Shown: positions 54,823 through 63,354 of the stretch, piece by piece
How positions within the stretch are numbered: position 1 is the stretch's first letter
Layout of the letters: every line of letters starts with the position of its first letter
The notes under the pieces: generated by a model
What the model was told of the DNA's origin: nothing
Databases searched by the model: none
What the model saw: only the letters and a program-made list of their open reading frames with translations
Source: Roseateles sp049532965
Lineage (GTDB): Bacteria; Pseudomonadota; Gammaproteobacteria; Burkholderiales; Burkholderiaceae_C
Direction: 5' to 3'
DNA length: 64,000 nt
NCBI RefSeq assembly: GCF_049532965.1
Contig: NZ_CP186694.1
Span: 5,270,001 to 5,334,000, forward strand
Program-made: the position numbers and the translations under genes

Positions 54823-56172
54823 TCAGCGCTTGTGCGCCGCCATCCACTGCTCGAGGTAATGGATGTCCGTGCCGCCTTCGATGAACTTGGCGTCCGCCAT
54901 CAGCTCGCGATGCAGCGGGATGTTGGTCTGGATGCCTTCGACGACGGTCTCCGACAGCGCGATCCGCATGCGGGCCAGCGCCTGCTCCCGGGTATCGCCG
55001 TGGACGATGATCTTGCCGATCATCGAGTCGTAGTTCGGCGGCACGAAGTAGTTGGTGTACGCATGCGAGTCGACGCGCACGCCCGGACCGCCCGGCGGGT
55101 GCCACATCGTGATGCGGCCCGGCGAGGGGATGAACTTGACCGGGTCCTCGGCGTTGATGCGGCACTCGATCGAGTGGCCGCGCATCGTGATGTTGCGCTG
55201 CGTGAAGGGCAGCTTCTCGCCAGCGGCGATGCGGATCTGCATCTGCACGATGTCGACGCCGGTCACCAGCTCGGTCACCGGATGCTCGACCTGCACGCGG
55301 GTGTTCATCTCGATGAAGTAGAACTCGCCGTTCTCGTACAGGAACTCGAAGGTGCCGGCGCCGCGGTAGCCCATCTTCTTGCAGGCGGCGGCGCAGCGGT
55401 CGCCGACGCGCTCGATCAGACGTCGCGGGATGCCGGGGGCCGGGGCCTCCTCGATGATCTTCTGGTGGCGGCGCTGCATCGAGCAGTCGCGCTCGCCCAG
55501 CCAGACGGCGTTCTTGTGGCCGTCGGCCAGCACCTGGATCTCCACGTGGCGCGGATGCTCCAGGAACTTCTCCATGTAGACCTGCGGGTTGCCGAAGGCC
55601 GCGGCCGCCTCGGCCTTGGTCATCTGCACCGCGTTGACCAGCGCGGCCTCGGTGTGGACCACCCGCATGCCGCGTCCGCCCCCGCCGCCGGCTGCCTTGA
55701 TGATCACCGGATAGCCGATCGCGCGGGCGATGCGGACGATCTCCTTCGGGTCGTCCGGCAGCGCGCCTTCGGAGCCCGGCACGCAGGGCACGCCGGCCTT
55801 GATCATGGCCTGCTTGGCGGACACCTTGTCGCCCATCGTCCGGATGTTCTCCGGGGTCGGGCCGATGAAGGTGAAGCCGCTGCGCTCGACGCGCTCGGCG
55901 AAGTCGGCGTTCTCGGACAGGAAGCCGTAGCCGGGATGGATGGCCTCGGCGTCGGTGACCTCGGCCGTCGCGATGATGGCCGGCATCGACAGGTAGCTCT
56001 GCGCGGACGGGGCGGGGCCGATGCAGACGGCCTCGTCGGCCAGCTTCACATACTTGGCGTCGCGGTCCGCTTCGGAGTACACGACGACCGACTTCACGCC
56101 CAGCTCGCGGCACGCGCGCTGGATGCGCAGCGCGATTTCCCCGCGGTTGGCGATCAGGATCTTCTTGAACAT
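54823..56172 (-). CDS. accC: Acetyl-CoA carboxylase, biotin carboxylase subunit
   Basis: 449 aa. ATP-grasp enzyme that carboxylates biotin on AccB. MFKKILIANRGEIALRIQRACRELG at the start, the glycine loop GGGGRGMRVV, EMNTRVQVEHPVTE and the C-terminal biotin carboxylase domain are all present. It starts 10 bp after accB, so the two are cotranscribed. Confidence 0.97.
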   Translation of the reverse strand: MFKKILIANRGEIALRIQRACRELGVKSVVVYSEADRDAKYVKLADEAVCIGPAPSAQSYLSMPAIIATAEVTDAEAIHPGYGFLSENADFAERVERSGFTFIGPTPENIRTMGDKVSAKQAMIKAGVPCVPGSEGALPDDPKEIVRIARAIGYPVIIKAAGGGGGRGMRVVHTEAALVNAVQMTKAEAAAAFGNPQVYMEKFLEHPRHVEIQVLADGHKNAVWLGERDCSMQRRHQKIIEEAPAPGIPRRLIERVGDRCAAACKKMGYRGAGTFEFLYENGEFYFIEMNTRVQVEHPVTELVTGVDIVQMQIRIAAGEKLPFTQRNITMRGHSIECRINAEDPVKFIPSPGRITMWHPPGGPGVRVDSHAYTNYFVPPNYDSMIGKIIVHGDTREQALARMRIALSETVVEGIQTNIPLHRELMADAKFIEGGTDIHYLEQWMAAHKR

Positions 56173-56182
56173 CGCGGGCGCC

Positions 56183-56656
56183 TTATTCGATGACGATCAG
56201 CGCCTGGCCGAATTCCACCGGCTGGCCGTTCTCGACCAGGATCTTGACGATCGTGCCGGTCTTGTCGGCTTCGATCTCGTTCATGATCTTCATCGCTTCG
56301 ATGATGCAGATGGCGTCACCTTCCTTGACCTGCTGGCCCACCTCGGCGAACGGCTTGGCGTTCGGGCTGGACGCGCGGTAGAAGGTGCCGACCATCGGCG
56401 ACTTCACGGTATGGCCGGTCTCGGCGGCCGGCGCGGGCGCGGCGGCGGCCGGCGCGGCAGCGACCGGAGCGGCCTGGGCCACTGCCGGGGCGGCGACCAT
56501 CTGCGGCGCGGCCTGCATCATGGGCATGGCCGCCACGACGGGCTGGCCATCGGACTTGACGATGCGCACCTTGCCGTCGGCTTCGGTGATTTCAAGTTCA
56601 GAGATGTTCGACTCGGAGACGAGGTCGATCAGGGTCTTGAGCTTGCGCAAATCCAT
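56183..56656 (-). CDS. accB: Acetyl-CoA carboxylase, biotin carboxyl carrier protein
   Basis: 157 aa. N-terminal domain MDLRKLKTLIDLVSESNISELEI, an Ala/Pro/Met-rich linker (about 43-82), and a C-terminal biotinyl domain with EAMKIMNEI, the biotinylated lysine being residue 123. It carries the carboxyl group for malonyl-CoA formation in fatty acid synthesis. Downstream of aroQ on the same strand. Confidence 0.97.
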   Translation of the reverse strand: MDLRKLKTLIDLVSESNISELEITEADGKVRIVKSDGQPVVAAMPMMQAAPQMVAAPAVAQAAPVAAAPAAAAPAPAAETGHTVKSPMVGTFYRASSPNAKPFAEVGQQVKEGDAICIIEAMKIMNEIEADKTGTIVKILVENGQPVEFGQALIVIE

Positions 56657-56733
56657 AAGAACTCTCCAACGGGGATCGGTTGTGGTCTTCGGTGATGTCT
56701 TCCAGTCCGCCGTGAGGTCGGCGGACCGCGGCC

Positions 56734-57186
56734 TCAGCTGGACGAGGCGGGCCGGCTCAACTGCTCGATCGCGAACTGCAGGGCCAGCCGGTAGCCGGCC
56801 GGGCCCAGGCCGCAGATCACGCCTTCCGCGAGCGCCGACACGTAGCTGTGATGGCGGAACGGCTCGCGCTTGTGGATGTTGGACAGGTGCACCTCGACAA
56901 ACGGCAGCGCCACCGCCGCCAGCGCATCGCGGATGGCGACGCTGGTGTGGGTGTAGGCAGCCGGATTGATGATGATGAAGCGAGTTCCATCGCGACCCGC
57001 CGCCTGAATGCGTTCCACCAGCGCACCTTCGTGATTGCTCTGATAGCTCTCCAGGACTACGCCGGCTTTCTGCGCGATCTGGCGGAGATCGTCGTTGATC
57101 TCCTCCAAAGTAGCCGCGCCATACACCCCAGGCTCGCGAGTGCCGAGCAGATTGAGGTTGGGGCCGTGTAGTACCAGGACTTGCAT
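56734..57186 (-). CDS. aroQ: Type II 3-dehydroquinate dehydratase
   Basis: 150 aa. Third step of the shikimate pathway. Motifs: VLHGPNLNLLGTREPGVYG (catalytic tyrosine near residue 22), SNHEGALVERI, INPAAYTHTSVAIRDAL and EVHLSNIHKREPFRHHS (catalytic histidine). The first gene of an aroQ-accB-accC set; aroE is 2.1 kb upstream on the same strand. Confidence 0.97.
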   Translation of the reverse strand: MQVLVLHGPNLNLLGTREPGVYGAATLEEINDDLRQIAQKAGVVLESYQSNHEGALVERIQAAGRDGTRFIIINPAAYTHTSVAIRDALAAVALPFVEVHLSNIHKREPFRHHSYVSALAEGVICGLGPAGYRLALQFAIEQLSRPASSS

Positions 57187-57226
57187 TCAGCGACCGGTCC
57201 CGCCAATTAGAGCGAAGACACTAGAA

Positions 57227-57249
57227 GCGTAAAAGGGTGGACTTTACGC
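57227..57249. promoter_or_regulatory. Inverted repeat upstream of aroQ-accBC
   Basis: GCGTAAA-N9-TTTACGC, perfect 7-bp arms, about 40 bases before the aroQ start. It lies in an AT-rich patch that could be the operon promoter. Candidate operator; the regulator is unknown. Confidence 0.4.
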
Positions 57250-57353
57250 CTTTTGGGCCCAGATCCCGACATCAACCCAAAAATAAAAGGCTTGACCCGT
57301 CCTGGGGCGACCGCTATGGCCTCCCGCCACCGCGGCGAGGGGATTCGCCCGGG

Positions 57354-57920
57354 TCAACGCTTGGCCGCACGGGCCATCTCACGGAGTTCTCCCAGGTGCG
57401 TCGCGCCGAGTTTGCGCCAGATCGGTTCGCCTTCCGCGCTGAACGCGACGGTAAACGGCAGGCCCCCTTTGGCGTTGCCCAAGGTCCGGGAAAGGTCGGT
57501 GCCCGTCAGTCCGGCCAGCGCCACGGGAAACTTCAGCGGGATCTTTTCCAGAAAGCCGCGGACGGGTGTCGGCGCATCGACGGCGAGTCCGAGGACCTGC
57601 CACCCCTGGCCGGCGAACTCGTCGTGGAACTGGTTGATCTCCGGCAGCTCCTTGACGCAAGGCGCGCACCAGGTGGCCCAGAAATTCAGCAGCAGTGGTT
57701 TGCCGCGCAGATGCGCGGACGGACGATAGGTCTGCTGGTCCAGTGTGTCGAAGCTGGCGTTCCAGAACGCCGCGGCTTCCGCCGACAGCGGCCCGGCCCC
57801 GCTCCCGGAACCGCCGCCTGCCGTCTGCTTTTCGTGATGGAGTGCCAGATAGGCGCCAGCGCCCGCCGCCAGAACGCCCGCGGCGCCCAGCCCAAGAACA
57901 GCGCGTCGTTGCATCTTCAA
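57354..57920 (-). CDS. TlpA/ResA-type periplasmic thioredoxin
   Basis: 188 aa. A single N-terminal helix/signal (residues 8-27), a Gly/Ser linker, and a thioredoxin fold with WATWCAPC (redox pair about residues 86-89) and KGGLPFTVAFS containing the cis-proline. It probably reduces disulfides in cytochrome c maturation or in envelope proteins. The start overlaps the previous gene's stop (ATGA); an ATG two codons later is possible. Confidence 0.9.
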   Translation of the reverse strand: MKMQRRAVLGLGAAGVLAAGAGAYLALHHEKQTAGGGSGSGAGPLSAEAAAFWNASFDTLDQQTYRPSAHLRGKPLLLNFWATWCAPCVKELPEINQFHDEFAGQGWQVLGLAVDAPTPVRGFLEKIPLKFPVALAGLTGTDLSRTLGNAKGGLPFTVAFSAEGEPIWRKLGATHLGELREMARAAKR

Positions 57921-58513
57921 TCGTCCTTCGTCGTCATCAGCTGGCGCAGGGCCGCGAGGTCGCCGCGCTCGGTGCGGCCTCGGTTGTCCGGCTTGAGCGC
58001 GCCGCGCAGGTCGTCATGGTCGAGGATGGTCAGCGCGATCGTGACCCGCTCGTTCAGCGCTCGGCACGGCGCATCGAGCACCAGTTGATCGACCGACTCC
58101 CCCTTCGCATTGCGCGACTGGCCGACGTCGTAGTCCACGCCCTGGTTCAGCAGCGCGATCTCCGCCGATTTGCTGTCATCGCAGTACAGCTGCAGATGAA
58201 TGGGAGACAGCCGCGTGGCCGTGCCGCGCCACACGGCACCGGTCAGGTGGGGCCGGAATTCCGCCAGCCGCTCCATCCACACCACCGCCAGCTCGCGCAG
58301 CGCTTGCAGCTCCGCGGGCTGCGTGTCGGCGCAGAAGATGTCCAGGTACTCGCGGACCTGGTCCTCGAGTTCATCGTTCGTCGGCAGCGCCGTGCGAGGC
58401 GGCAGGCCCAGCACTTTCAGCGCGCGGGACTTGGCGGGGCCGTATTCCAGGCCTTCCTCCACCACCAGCCGGGCGGCGGCGGCGGCGATCTCGGTGCTCA
58501 GTTCGGGTGTCAT
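57917..58513 (-). CDS. Conserved hypothetical protein upstream of tlpA
   Basis: 198 aa cytoplasmic-looking protein, no signal or membrane segment. N-terminal helices (LSTEIAAAAARLVVEEGLEYGPAKSRALKVLG) are followed by a mixed domain with HLQLYCDDSKSAEIALLNQGVDYDV. Such proteins are conserved in betaproteobacteria at this position; I cannot assign a function. ATG at 58513 chosen over one nine codons upstream. Overlaps tlpA by four bases. Confidence 0.7.
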   Translation of the reverse strand: MTPELSTEIAAAAARLVVEEGLEYGPAKSRALKVLGLPPRTALPTNDELEDQVREYLDIFCADTQPAELQALRELAVVWMERLAEFRPHLTGAVWRGTATRLSPIHLQLYCDDSKSAEIALLNQGVDYDVGQSRNAKGESVDQLVLDAPCRALNERVTIALTILDHDDLRGALKPDNRGRTERGDLAALRQLMTTKDD

Positions 58514-58552
58514 GGCGATCTCTCGGGCCGCAAGGGCCATTCGGAGGAACGC

Positions 58553-59311
58553 TCAGGGTACCTCGACCGCGCCCATCCGGGCTTCGATGGTGCCTGCCCG
58601 GCCGATCACGTACGGCGAACCGGGGCGCTTCTCGAACCGTTTGGGCGCTGGGAGCATGACTGCCAGCCGTGCGGCCTGATTCGGACCCAGCCGGGAGGCG
58701 TCGACGCGGTAATAGTGACGCGCCGCCGCCTGGGCGCCGAACACGCCTTCGCCCCATTCGACGTTGTTCAGATAGATCTCCAGGATGCGGCGCTTGTCGA
58801 GCATCGCCTCCAGCATCAGCGTCAGCACGAACTCCTGGCCCTTGCGGAACAGCGTGCGCTCCGAGTTCAGGAACAGGTTCTTCGCCAGTTGCTGGGTGAT
58901 CGTCGATCCGCCGATGACCTTCGGAACGGGCGGCGGCCGGTTGGTATTTGCATGGGTATTGGTCTTGGCGAGCCGCGCCGCGCGTTTGTCCGCCAGTTCC
59001 TGGGCGCGCTGGTTTTTGTCCCACGCCTTCTCGAGCGCGTCCCAGTCCACCCCGCCATGGTCGCTGAAGCCGGCGTCCTCGCTGGCGACGACGGCACGCT
59101 TGAGGTTGTTGCTGATCAGCCCGTCGTCGACCCATTGCTGGGCCCAGACGATCCGATGCTTCTCCTTCAGGAGCCGGATCGCCTCGGAGCGCTGGAAGGT
59201 GGTCGATTGAGGCGACACCACCGCCATCAGCGCGATGCGCGCCGCGAAGAACAGCTGCAGGCAGACGATGCTGACCAGCAGCATGCCGGCGAAACGCCAG
59301 AACTGCTTCAT
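58553..59311 (-). CDS. mtgA: Monofunctional peptidoglycan transglycosylase
   Basis: 252 aa glycosyltransferase family 51. N-terminal membrane helix, then the catalytic region AVVASEDAGFSDHGGVDW (catalytic glutamate), GGSTITQQLAKNLFLN and RRILEIYLNNVEWGEGVFG. Polymerises lipid II outside the membrane. About 34 residues (NQRAQELADKRAARLAKTN ... NRPPPVPKV) separate the first two motifs, which are nearly adjacent in E. coli MtgA. 12 bp after aroE. Confidence 0.95.
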   Translation of the reverse strand: MKQFWRFAGMLLVSIVCLQLFFAARIALMAVVSPQSTTFQRSEAIRLLKEKHRIVWAQQWVDDGLISNNLKRAVVASEDAGFSDHGGVDWDALEKAWDKNQRAQELADKRAARLAKTNTHANTNRPPPVPKVIGGSTITQQLAKNLFLNSERTLFRKGQEFVLTLMLEAMLDKRRILEIYLNNVEWGEGVFGAQAAARHYYRVDASRLGPNQAARLAVMLPAPKRFEKRPGSPYVIGRAGTIEARMGAVEVP

Positions 59312-59323
59312 GTGGCAGCCTCC

Positions 59324-60235
59324 TCAGCCGGCCAGTTGGCGGCGGAGGCCCGACAGCACCGGGGCGGTGTCGGGGCGCACGCCGCGCCAGAGAAAAAAGG
59401 CCTCGGCGGCCTGCTCGACCAGCATTCCGAGCCCGTCGAGCGCCAGACCTTCCGGCCCCGCCTGGTCGATGGCCCAGTTCAGGAAGGGCAGGGAGGACGG
59501 GCCGTACATCATGTCGACCGCCAGTCCGCCGCGGGCCAGTACCGGGACTCCCGGATCGGGCAAGGGCAGGCCCGCGCCGCTGAGCGAGGCGCTGGTGCCG
59601 TTGATCAGGACGTCGTGCCGGCCGTCCGGAGCGACGGCATCCAGGCCGGCGGCGCTCAGGCGCACGCCGTGCTCCGACGCCCAGTCGCGATGGCTGTCCG
59701 CGAGCGCGACGGCCTTGTCGGCGCTGCGATTGACGATGCGGATCTCCGCCGGGCGACCGCCGATGATGCTGCCCAGTACACCGGCCGACGCGCCGCCGGC
59801 GCCGATCAGCAGGACGCGCAAGCCGCGCAGCGGGCGGGCGGCGTTGCGCTCGATGTCCGCCACCAGGCCGGCGCCGTCCGTGTTGTCCCCGAGCCAGCCG
59901 CCATCGGCCTGGCGGTCGAACCGCAGGGTGTTGACCGCGCCGGCGAGCGCCGCGCGCGGCGTCTTGCGGGCGGCAAGCCGGAAGGCCTCGAACTTGAACG
60001 GCACGGTGACGTTGCACCCGCGGCCGCCTGCTTCAACGAATGCGCGGATCGACGCGTCGAAGCCGTCGAGCGGGCACAGCAACCGCTCATAGACCAGCGA
60101 CTGACCGGTCTGCGCGGCAAAGGCGGCGTGGATCTCGGGCGAGCGGCTGTGACCGACCGGATTGCCAGCGACGGCATACCGGTCCGGCGGCGAACCCGCG
60201 GCCGGGGCGGTCGGAGGAGTCAGGTCAGCGCTCAT
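59324..60235 (-). CDS. aroE: Shikimate dehydrogenase
   Basis: 303 aa. Fourth step of the shikimate pathway. Substrate motif HSRSPEIH, catalytic lysine/aspartate in NVTVPFKFEAF and NTDGAGL, and an NADP-binding LLIGAGGASAGVLG. ATG at 60235 is chosen; an ATG ten codons upstream is possible. Close to aroQ. Confidence 0.95.
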   Translation of the reverse strand: MSADLTPPTAPAAGSPPDRYAVAGNPVGHSRSPEIHAAFAAQTGQSLVYERLLCPLDGFDASIRAFVEAGGRGCNVTVPFKFEAFRLAARKTPRAALAGAVNTLRFDRQADGGWLGDNTDGAGLVADIERNAARPLRGLRVLLIGAGGASAGVLGSIIGGRPAEIRIVNRSADKAVALADSHRDWASEHGVRLSAAGLDAVAPDGRHDVLINGTSASLSGAGLPLPDPGVPVLARGGLAVDMMYGPSSLPFLNWAIDQAGPEGLALDGLGMLVEQAAEAFFLWRGVRPDTAPVLSGLRRQLAG

Positions 60236-60292
60236 GGCTTCACTCTCTGCGGATGGGAAGGGCAAGGACGGCGCGGCGGCGCAGGCCGCCGC

Positions 60293-61168
60293 TCAGGACG
60301 GCTGCCCGCTGAGTGTCGTTTCCAGGTTTTCGTCTCGGGTGAAGCGGAAACGCGAGGTGATCACCAGCAACTCGGCGCCCTGGCGCATCTGCGTCGTGAA
60401 GCTGCCGAAGGGCGCGCTCGCCCGCACGATGGCGACCGCGCGCCGGTCCAGCACGGCGTTGCCGGAGCTGCGCACGATGTCGGTCTCCACGACGCGGCCC
60501 TGCGCGTCGACATGGATGTTCATCGTCAGCTCGCCATAGAGCTTGCGGCCTTGGTAGGTGGGAAAGTCGCGCGTGCCGCGGGCCTCGATGCGGCGGCGGA
60601 GCTGGTCGTAATACTGGGCGTAGACGACCTCGCGCGTGGCGGGGCTGACGTAGCGCTTCTTCGGCCGAGCGTTCTCTTCGTTGACCCGCTTCTCGATCTC
60701 GGCCAGCAACTGCACCAGTTGCCGGCGTCGCTCGGCCTGCTCGCGCGCCTGGGGCGTGCCCTTGTCGCGCTGGGGATCGGGCGGCGGCAGCAGGGCCAGT
60801 TCGCGCCGGACCTGCGTCAGCAGTTGCTCCTGCGTCTGCTGCAGCTGCTGGATCTGGCTGTGCTGCACCTCGGTGCTGTCGCCGGTCTCGACCTTCGGAG
60901 ACGGCGGCAGCGGCGAGGTCGCGCGCACGTTGGCCGCCATCTCGCCACCTCCGGCGAGGTTGGCCTGCGCCAACGCCTGGGCCTTGACCGGCGCTTCCTG
61001 GCCGCGCGCGTTGACCAGCACCACTTCCAGGGGCGTGTCCTGGAACAGGCGGTCGAACTGGTCCGGGGCGACGAACTTCAGCATGCCCAGGCCCAGATGC
61101 ACGCCCACCGAGAAGATCAGCGCGGCGGACAGGGGGCTGAGCTTGGAGAACGCGGTGAGCTTGAGCAT
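60293..61168 (-). CDS. TonB-family energy transducer-like protein
   Basis: 291 aa. One N-terminal membrane helix (SPLSAALIFSVGVHLGLGML) with a histidine as in TonB, a coiled-coil/Gln-rich middle (about 95-175), and a C-terminal TonB domain (KLYGELTMNIHVDAQGRVVETDIVRSSGNAVLD). It would couple proton-motive force to outer-membrane processes; no ExbB/ExbD or TonB-dependent receptor is nearby. 11 bp after the RNase gene. Confidence 0.85.
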   Translation of the reverse strand: MLKLTAFSKLSPLSAALIFSVGVHLGLGMLKFVAPDQFDRLFQDTPLEVVLVNARGQEAPVKAQALAQANLAGGGEMAANVRATSPLPPSPKVETGDSTEVQHSQIQQLQQTQEQLLTQVRRELALLPPPDPQRDKGTPQAREQAERRRQLVQLLAEIEKRVNEENARPKKRYVSPATREVVYAQYYDQLRRRIEARGTRDFPTYQGRKLYGELTMNIHVDAQGRVVETDIVRSSGNAVLDRRAVAIVRASAPFGSFTTQMRQGAELLVITSRFRFTRDENLETTLSGQPS

Positions 61169-61179
61169 CGGGCGAAGGA

Positions 61180-63231
61180 TCAGGAAGCGCTCGCGGGCGC
61201 GGCGGCGGGGCTGGTGGTGTCTGCGCCGTCGGCGCCACCGTCATTGACGTCGATCGCCAGCGTCAGCACGCCGCTCGGTTCTTCGTCCTCATCGGATTCG
61301 GACTCGGCGGCGGGCGCGGCCTCGGCATCGAGGCGCTCGATCAGCGTGGCATGCACGTCCAGGGTCAGTTCATCGAGCCCGGTGATGCGCACCTTCACGT
61401 GGCTGTTGCGCGGCAGGCTTTCGCAGCCGAGCGCGCGGAACACGAGCGGCAACTCGTCCGCGCGGACGAGGCCGTCCTTGAGCACCGCGGCGGTCAGTTC
61501 GGTGATGCCCTGCTGCTGCAGGTAGCGCAGCGTCCAGTAGCGCTCGATCCCGGACTGGAAGCCGTTGTACGCGCTGTAGGCGGCGTCGAAGCCCGAGATG
61601 ATCGAGAACAGCGCCGCGTCCTTCGGCTTGAACGGCGCGGCCAGCGCGGCGGTCTTGCCGTGGCGGGCGCAGGCGATGATCTGCCACTGGTTCACCAGGT
61701 CGACATAGCGGCGCAGCGGCGAGGTGGCCCAGGTGTACTGCGCGACGCCCATGCCGGCATGCGGTGCCGGCTTGGTGCCCATGCGGACCTTCATGCCGGG
61801 GGCGAGGCTGGCCTGGCTGCGATAGATGCCGGGCACGCCGCAGTCGGCCAGGATCGCGCCCCAGTTGGAGTTGGCCAGGATCATCGCCTCGGCCACGATC
61901 AGGTCCAGCGCGGCGCCGCGCTGCCGCACGGTGATGCTGACCTGCTCCGAGCCGACGGGTTCGCGCTCGCCCTGGCTGTCCAGCCGGAAGTTGTAGTCGG
62001 GACGGTTGAAGGTCTCGGGCTTGCCGCGCACGACCTCGCGCTTGGCCTTGAGGTCCTTGGCAAGCCGGTAGGCGAAGGCCAGCTCGGGCGCGAACGCATA
62101 GTCCGCCGGCGCGGCGCCGGTCAGCGTGGCGTCGGTGATGACGTGGTCGAGCTTGTCGTGGCGCAGGTTGGCGGCGATGGGCACGCGCTCGAGCCGGGTC
62201 TCGCGGGCGCTGATCTCGAGCGTGGCTTCGTCCATCGTCAGGTAGATGCTGACGGCGGGGCACTCGCGGCCCTCGATCAGCGTGTACGCCTGGACGACGT
62301 CGTGGGGGAGCATCGTCAGCTTCCAGCCCGGCATGTAGACCGTCGAGTAGCGCTCGCGGGCGACCTTGTCGACCGGAGAGTCGGGTTGGATCGCCAGTCC
62401 GGGCGCGGCGATGTGGACGCCGAAGATCACCGTGCCGGTGCCCAGGCCCTGGATGGACAGCGCGTCGTCGATCTCGGTGGTGGCGGAGTCGTCGATCGAG
62501 AACGCCTGGACCGGGGCGAGGGGCAGCGCTTCCTTGATCTCGGGCGCGGACAGCGGCGGGAAGCTCGTGCCCTTCGGGAAGTGTTCGAAGAGGAAGCGCT
62601 TCCAATGGAACTGGTAGGGGCTGGCGATGGCGCCCGCCTCCTTGAGCAGGTCCAGCGGCGCCTTCTGGCTGCGCCGGGCAGCCTCGACAACGGCCTTGTA
62701 CTCAGGCCCGTTCTTGTCGGGGCGGAACAGGATCTTGTAGATCTGGTCGGCCACCGGCGCCGGACACTGGCCCTGGGCGAGTTCGCCGGCCCATTCCTCG
62801 ATCTGGGCGGCGATCTGCTTCTTGCGTTCGATGCCCAGCAGCGCGGCCTTGACGATGTCGGCCGGCGCCTTCTTGAACAGGCCCTTGCCCATCCGGCGGA
62901 AGTAATGCGGCGCCTCGAAGAGTCGGAACAGCGCGCCGGCCTGCTGGCCGAGCGTCGCCTTCTCGTCGAAATAGTCGCGTGCCAGGTCGGCGAAGCCGAA
63001 CTCGCCCTCGGGCGCGAATTCCCAGGCCAGGTCCAGGTCGATGTCCTGGGCCAGACGCTGGCCGTCCGCGATCAGTTCGGCCGGGGAGGGCTTGTCGAAC
63101 TTGATGAGGACATGGGTGGTCTTCACTTTGACGCGCTTGCCCGAATCGAGCTCGATCTGCATCGAGGATTCGGCTTCGGACAGGATGCGGCCGGCGAGGA
63201 ATTTTCCGGCGTCTTCGAACAGGGCAAACAT
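61180..63231 (-). CDS. RNase II/R-family exoribonuclease
   Basis: 683 aa. The RNB catalytic domain has SIDDSATTEIDDALSI with the metal-binding aspartates, HIAAPGL, and YTWATSPLRRYVDLVNQWQI near the end. An N-terminal small domain precedes it, and an acidic low-complexity tail (AAESESDEDEEP...) follows. Degrades RNA 3' to 5'. Shorter than RNase R and without an obvious full S1 domain, so closer to the short RNase II-like group of Burkholderiales. Confidence 0.9.
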   Translation of the reverse strand: MFALFEDAGKFLAGRILSEAESSMQIELDSGKRVKVKTTHVLIKFDKPSPAELIADGQRLAQDIDLDLAWEFAPEGEFGFADLARDYFDEKATLGQQAGALFRLFEAPHYFRRMGKGLFKKAPADIVKAALLGIERKKQIAAQIEEWAGELAQGQCPAPVADQIYKILFRPDKNGPEYKAVVEAARRSQKAPLDLLKEAGAIASPYQFHWKRFLFEHFPKGTSFPPLSAPEIKEALPLAPVQAFSIDDSATTEIDDALSIQGLGTGTVIFGVHIAAPGLAIQPDSPVDKVARERYSTVYMPGWKLTMLPHDVVQAYTLIEGRECPAVSIYLTMDEATLEISARETRLERVPIAANLRHDKLDHVITDATLTGAAPADYAFAPELAFAYRLAKDLKAKREVVRGKPETFNRPDYNFRLDSQGEREPVGSEQVSITVRQRGAALDLIVAEAMILANSNWGAILADCGVPGIYRSQASLAPGMKVRMGTKPAPHAGMGVAQYTWATSPLRRYVDLVNQWQIIACARHGKTAALAAPFKPKDAALFSIISGFDAAYSAYNGFQSGIERYWTLRYLQQQGITELTAAVLKDGLVRADELPLVFRALGCESLPRNSHVKVRITGLDELTLDVHATLIERLDAEAAPAAESESDEDEEPSGVLTLAIDVNDGGADGADTTSPAAAPASAS

Positions 63232-63354
63232 AGCTGCGGGATTGTCGCTGATCGTGGAGAGGGTGCTGGGTGGGTGCGTGTGGCGGGCGTGTCAATTCGT
63301 TGTCAACGCGCGGTCACGGCGTCTTCTCATACTCGCGGCGCACTCTCCGCCTTC

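Noticed and set aside
57695..61525. 1276-codon plus-strand open frame across tlpA to the RNase gene
   Set aside because: It covers several proven minus-strand genes; it shows no domains, only high-GC third-position artefact.
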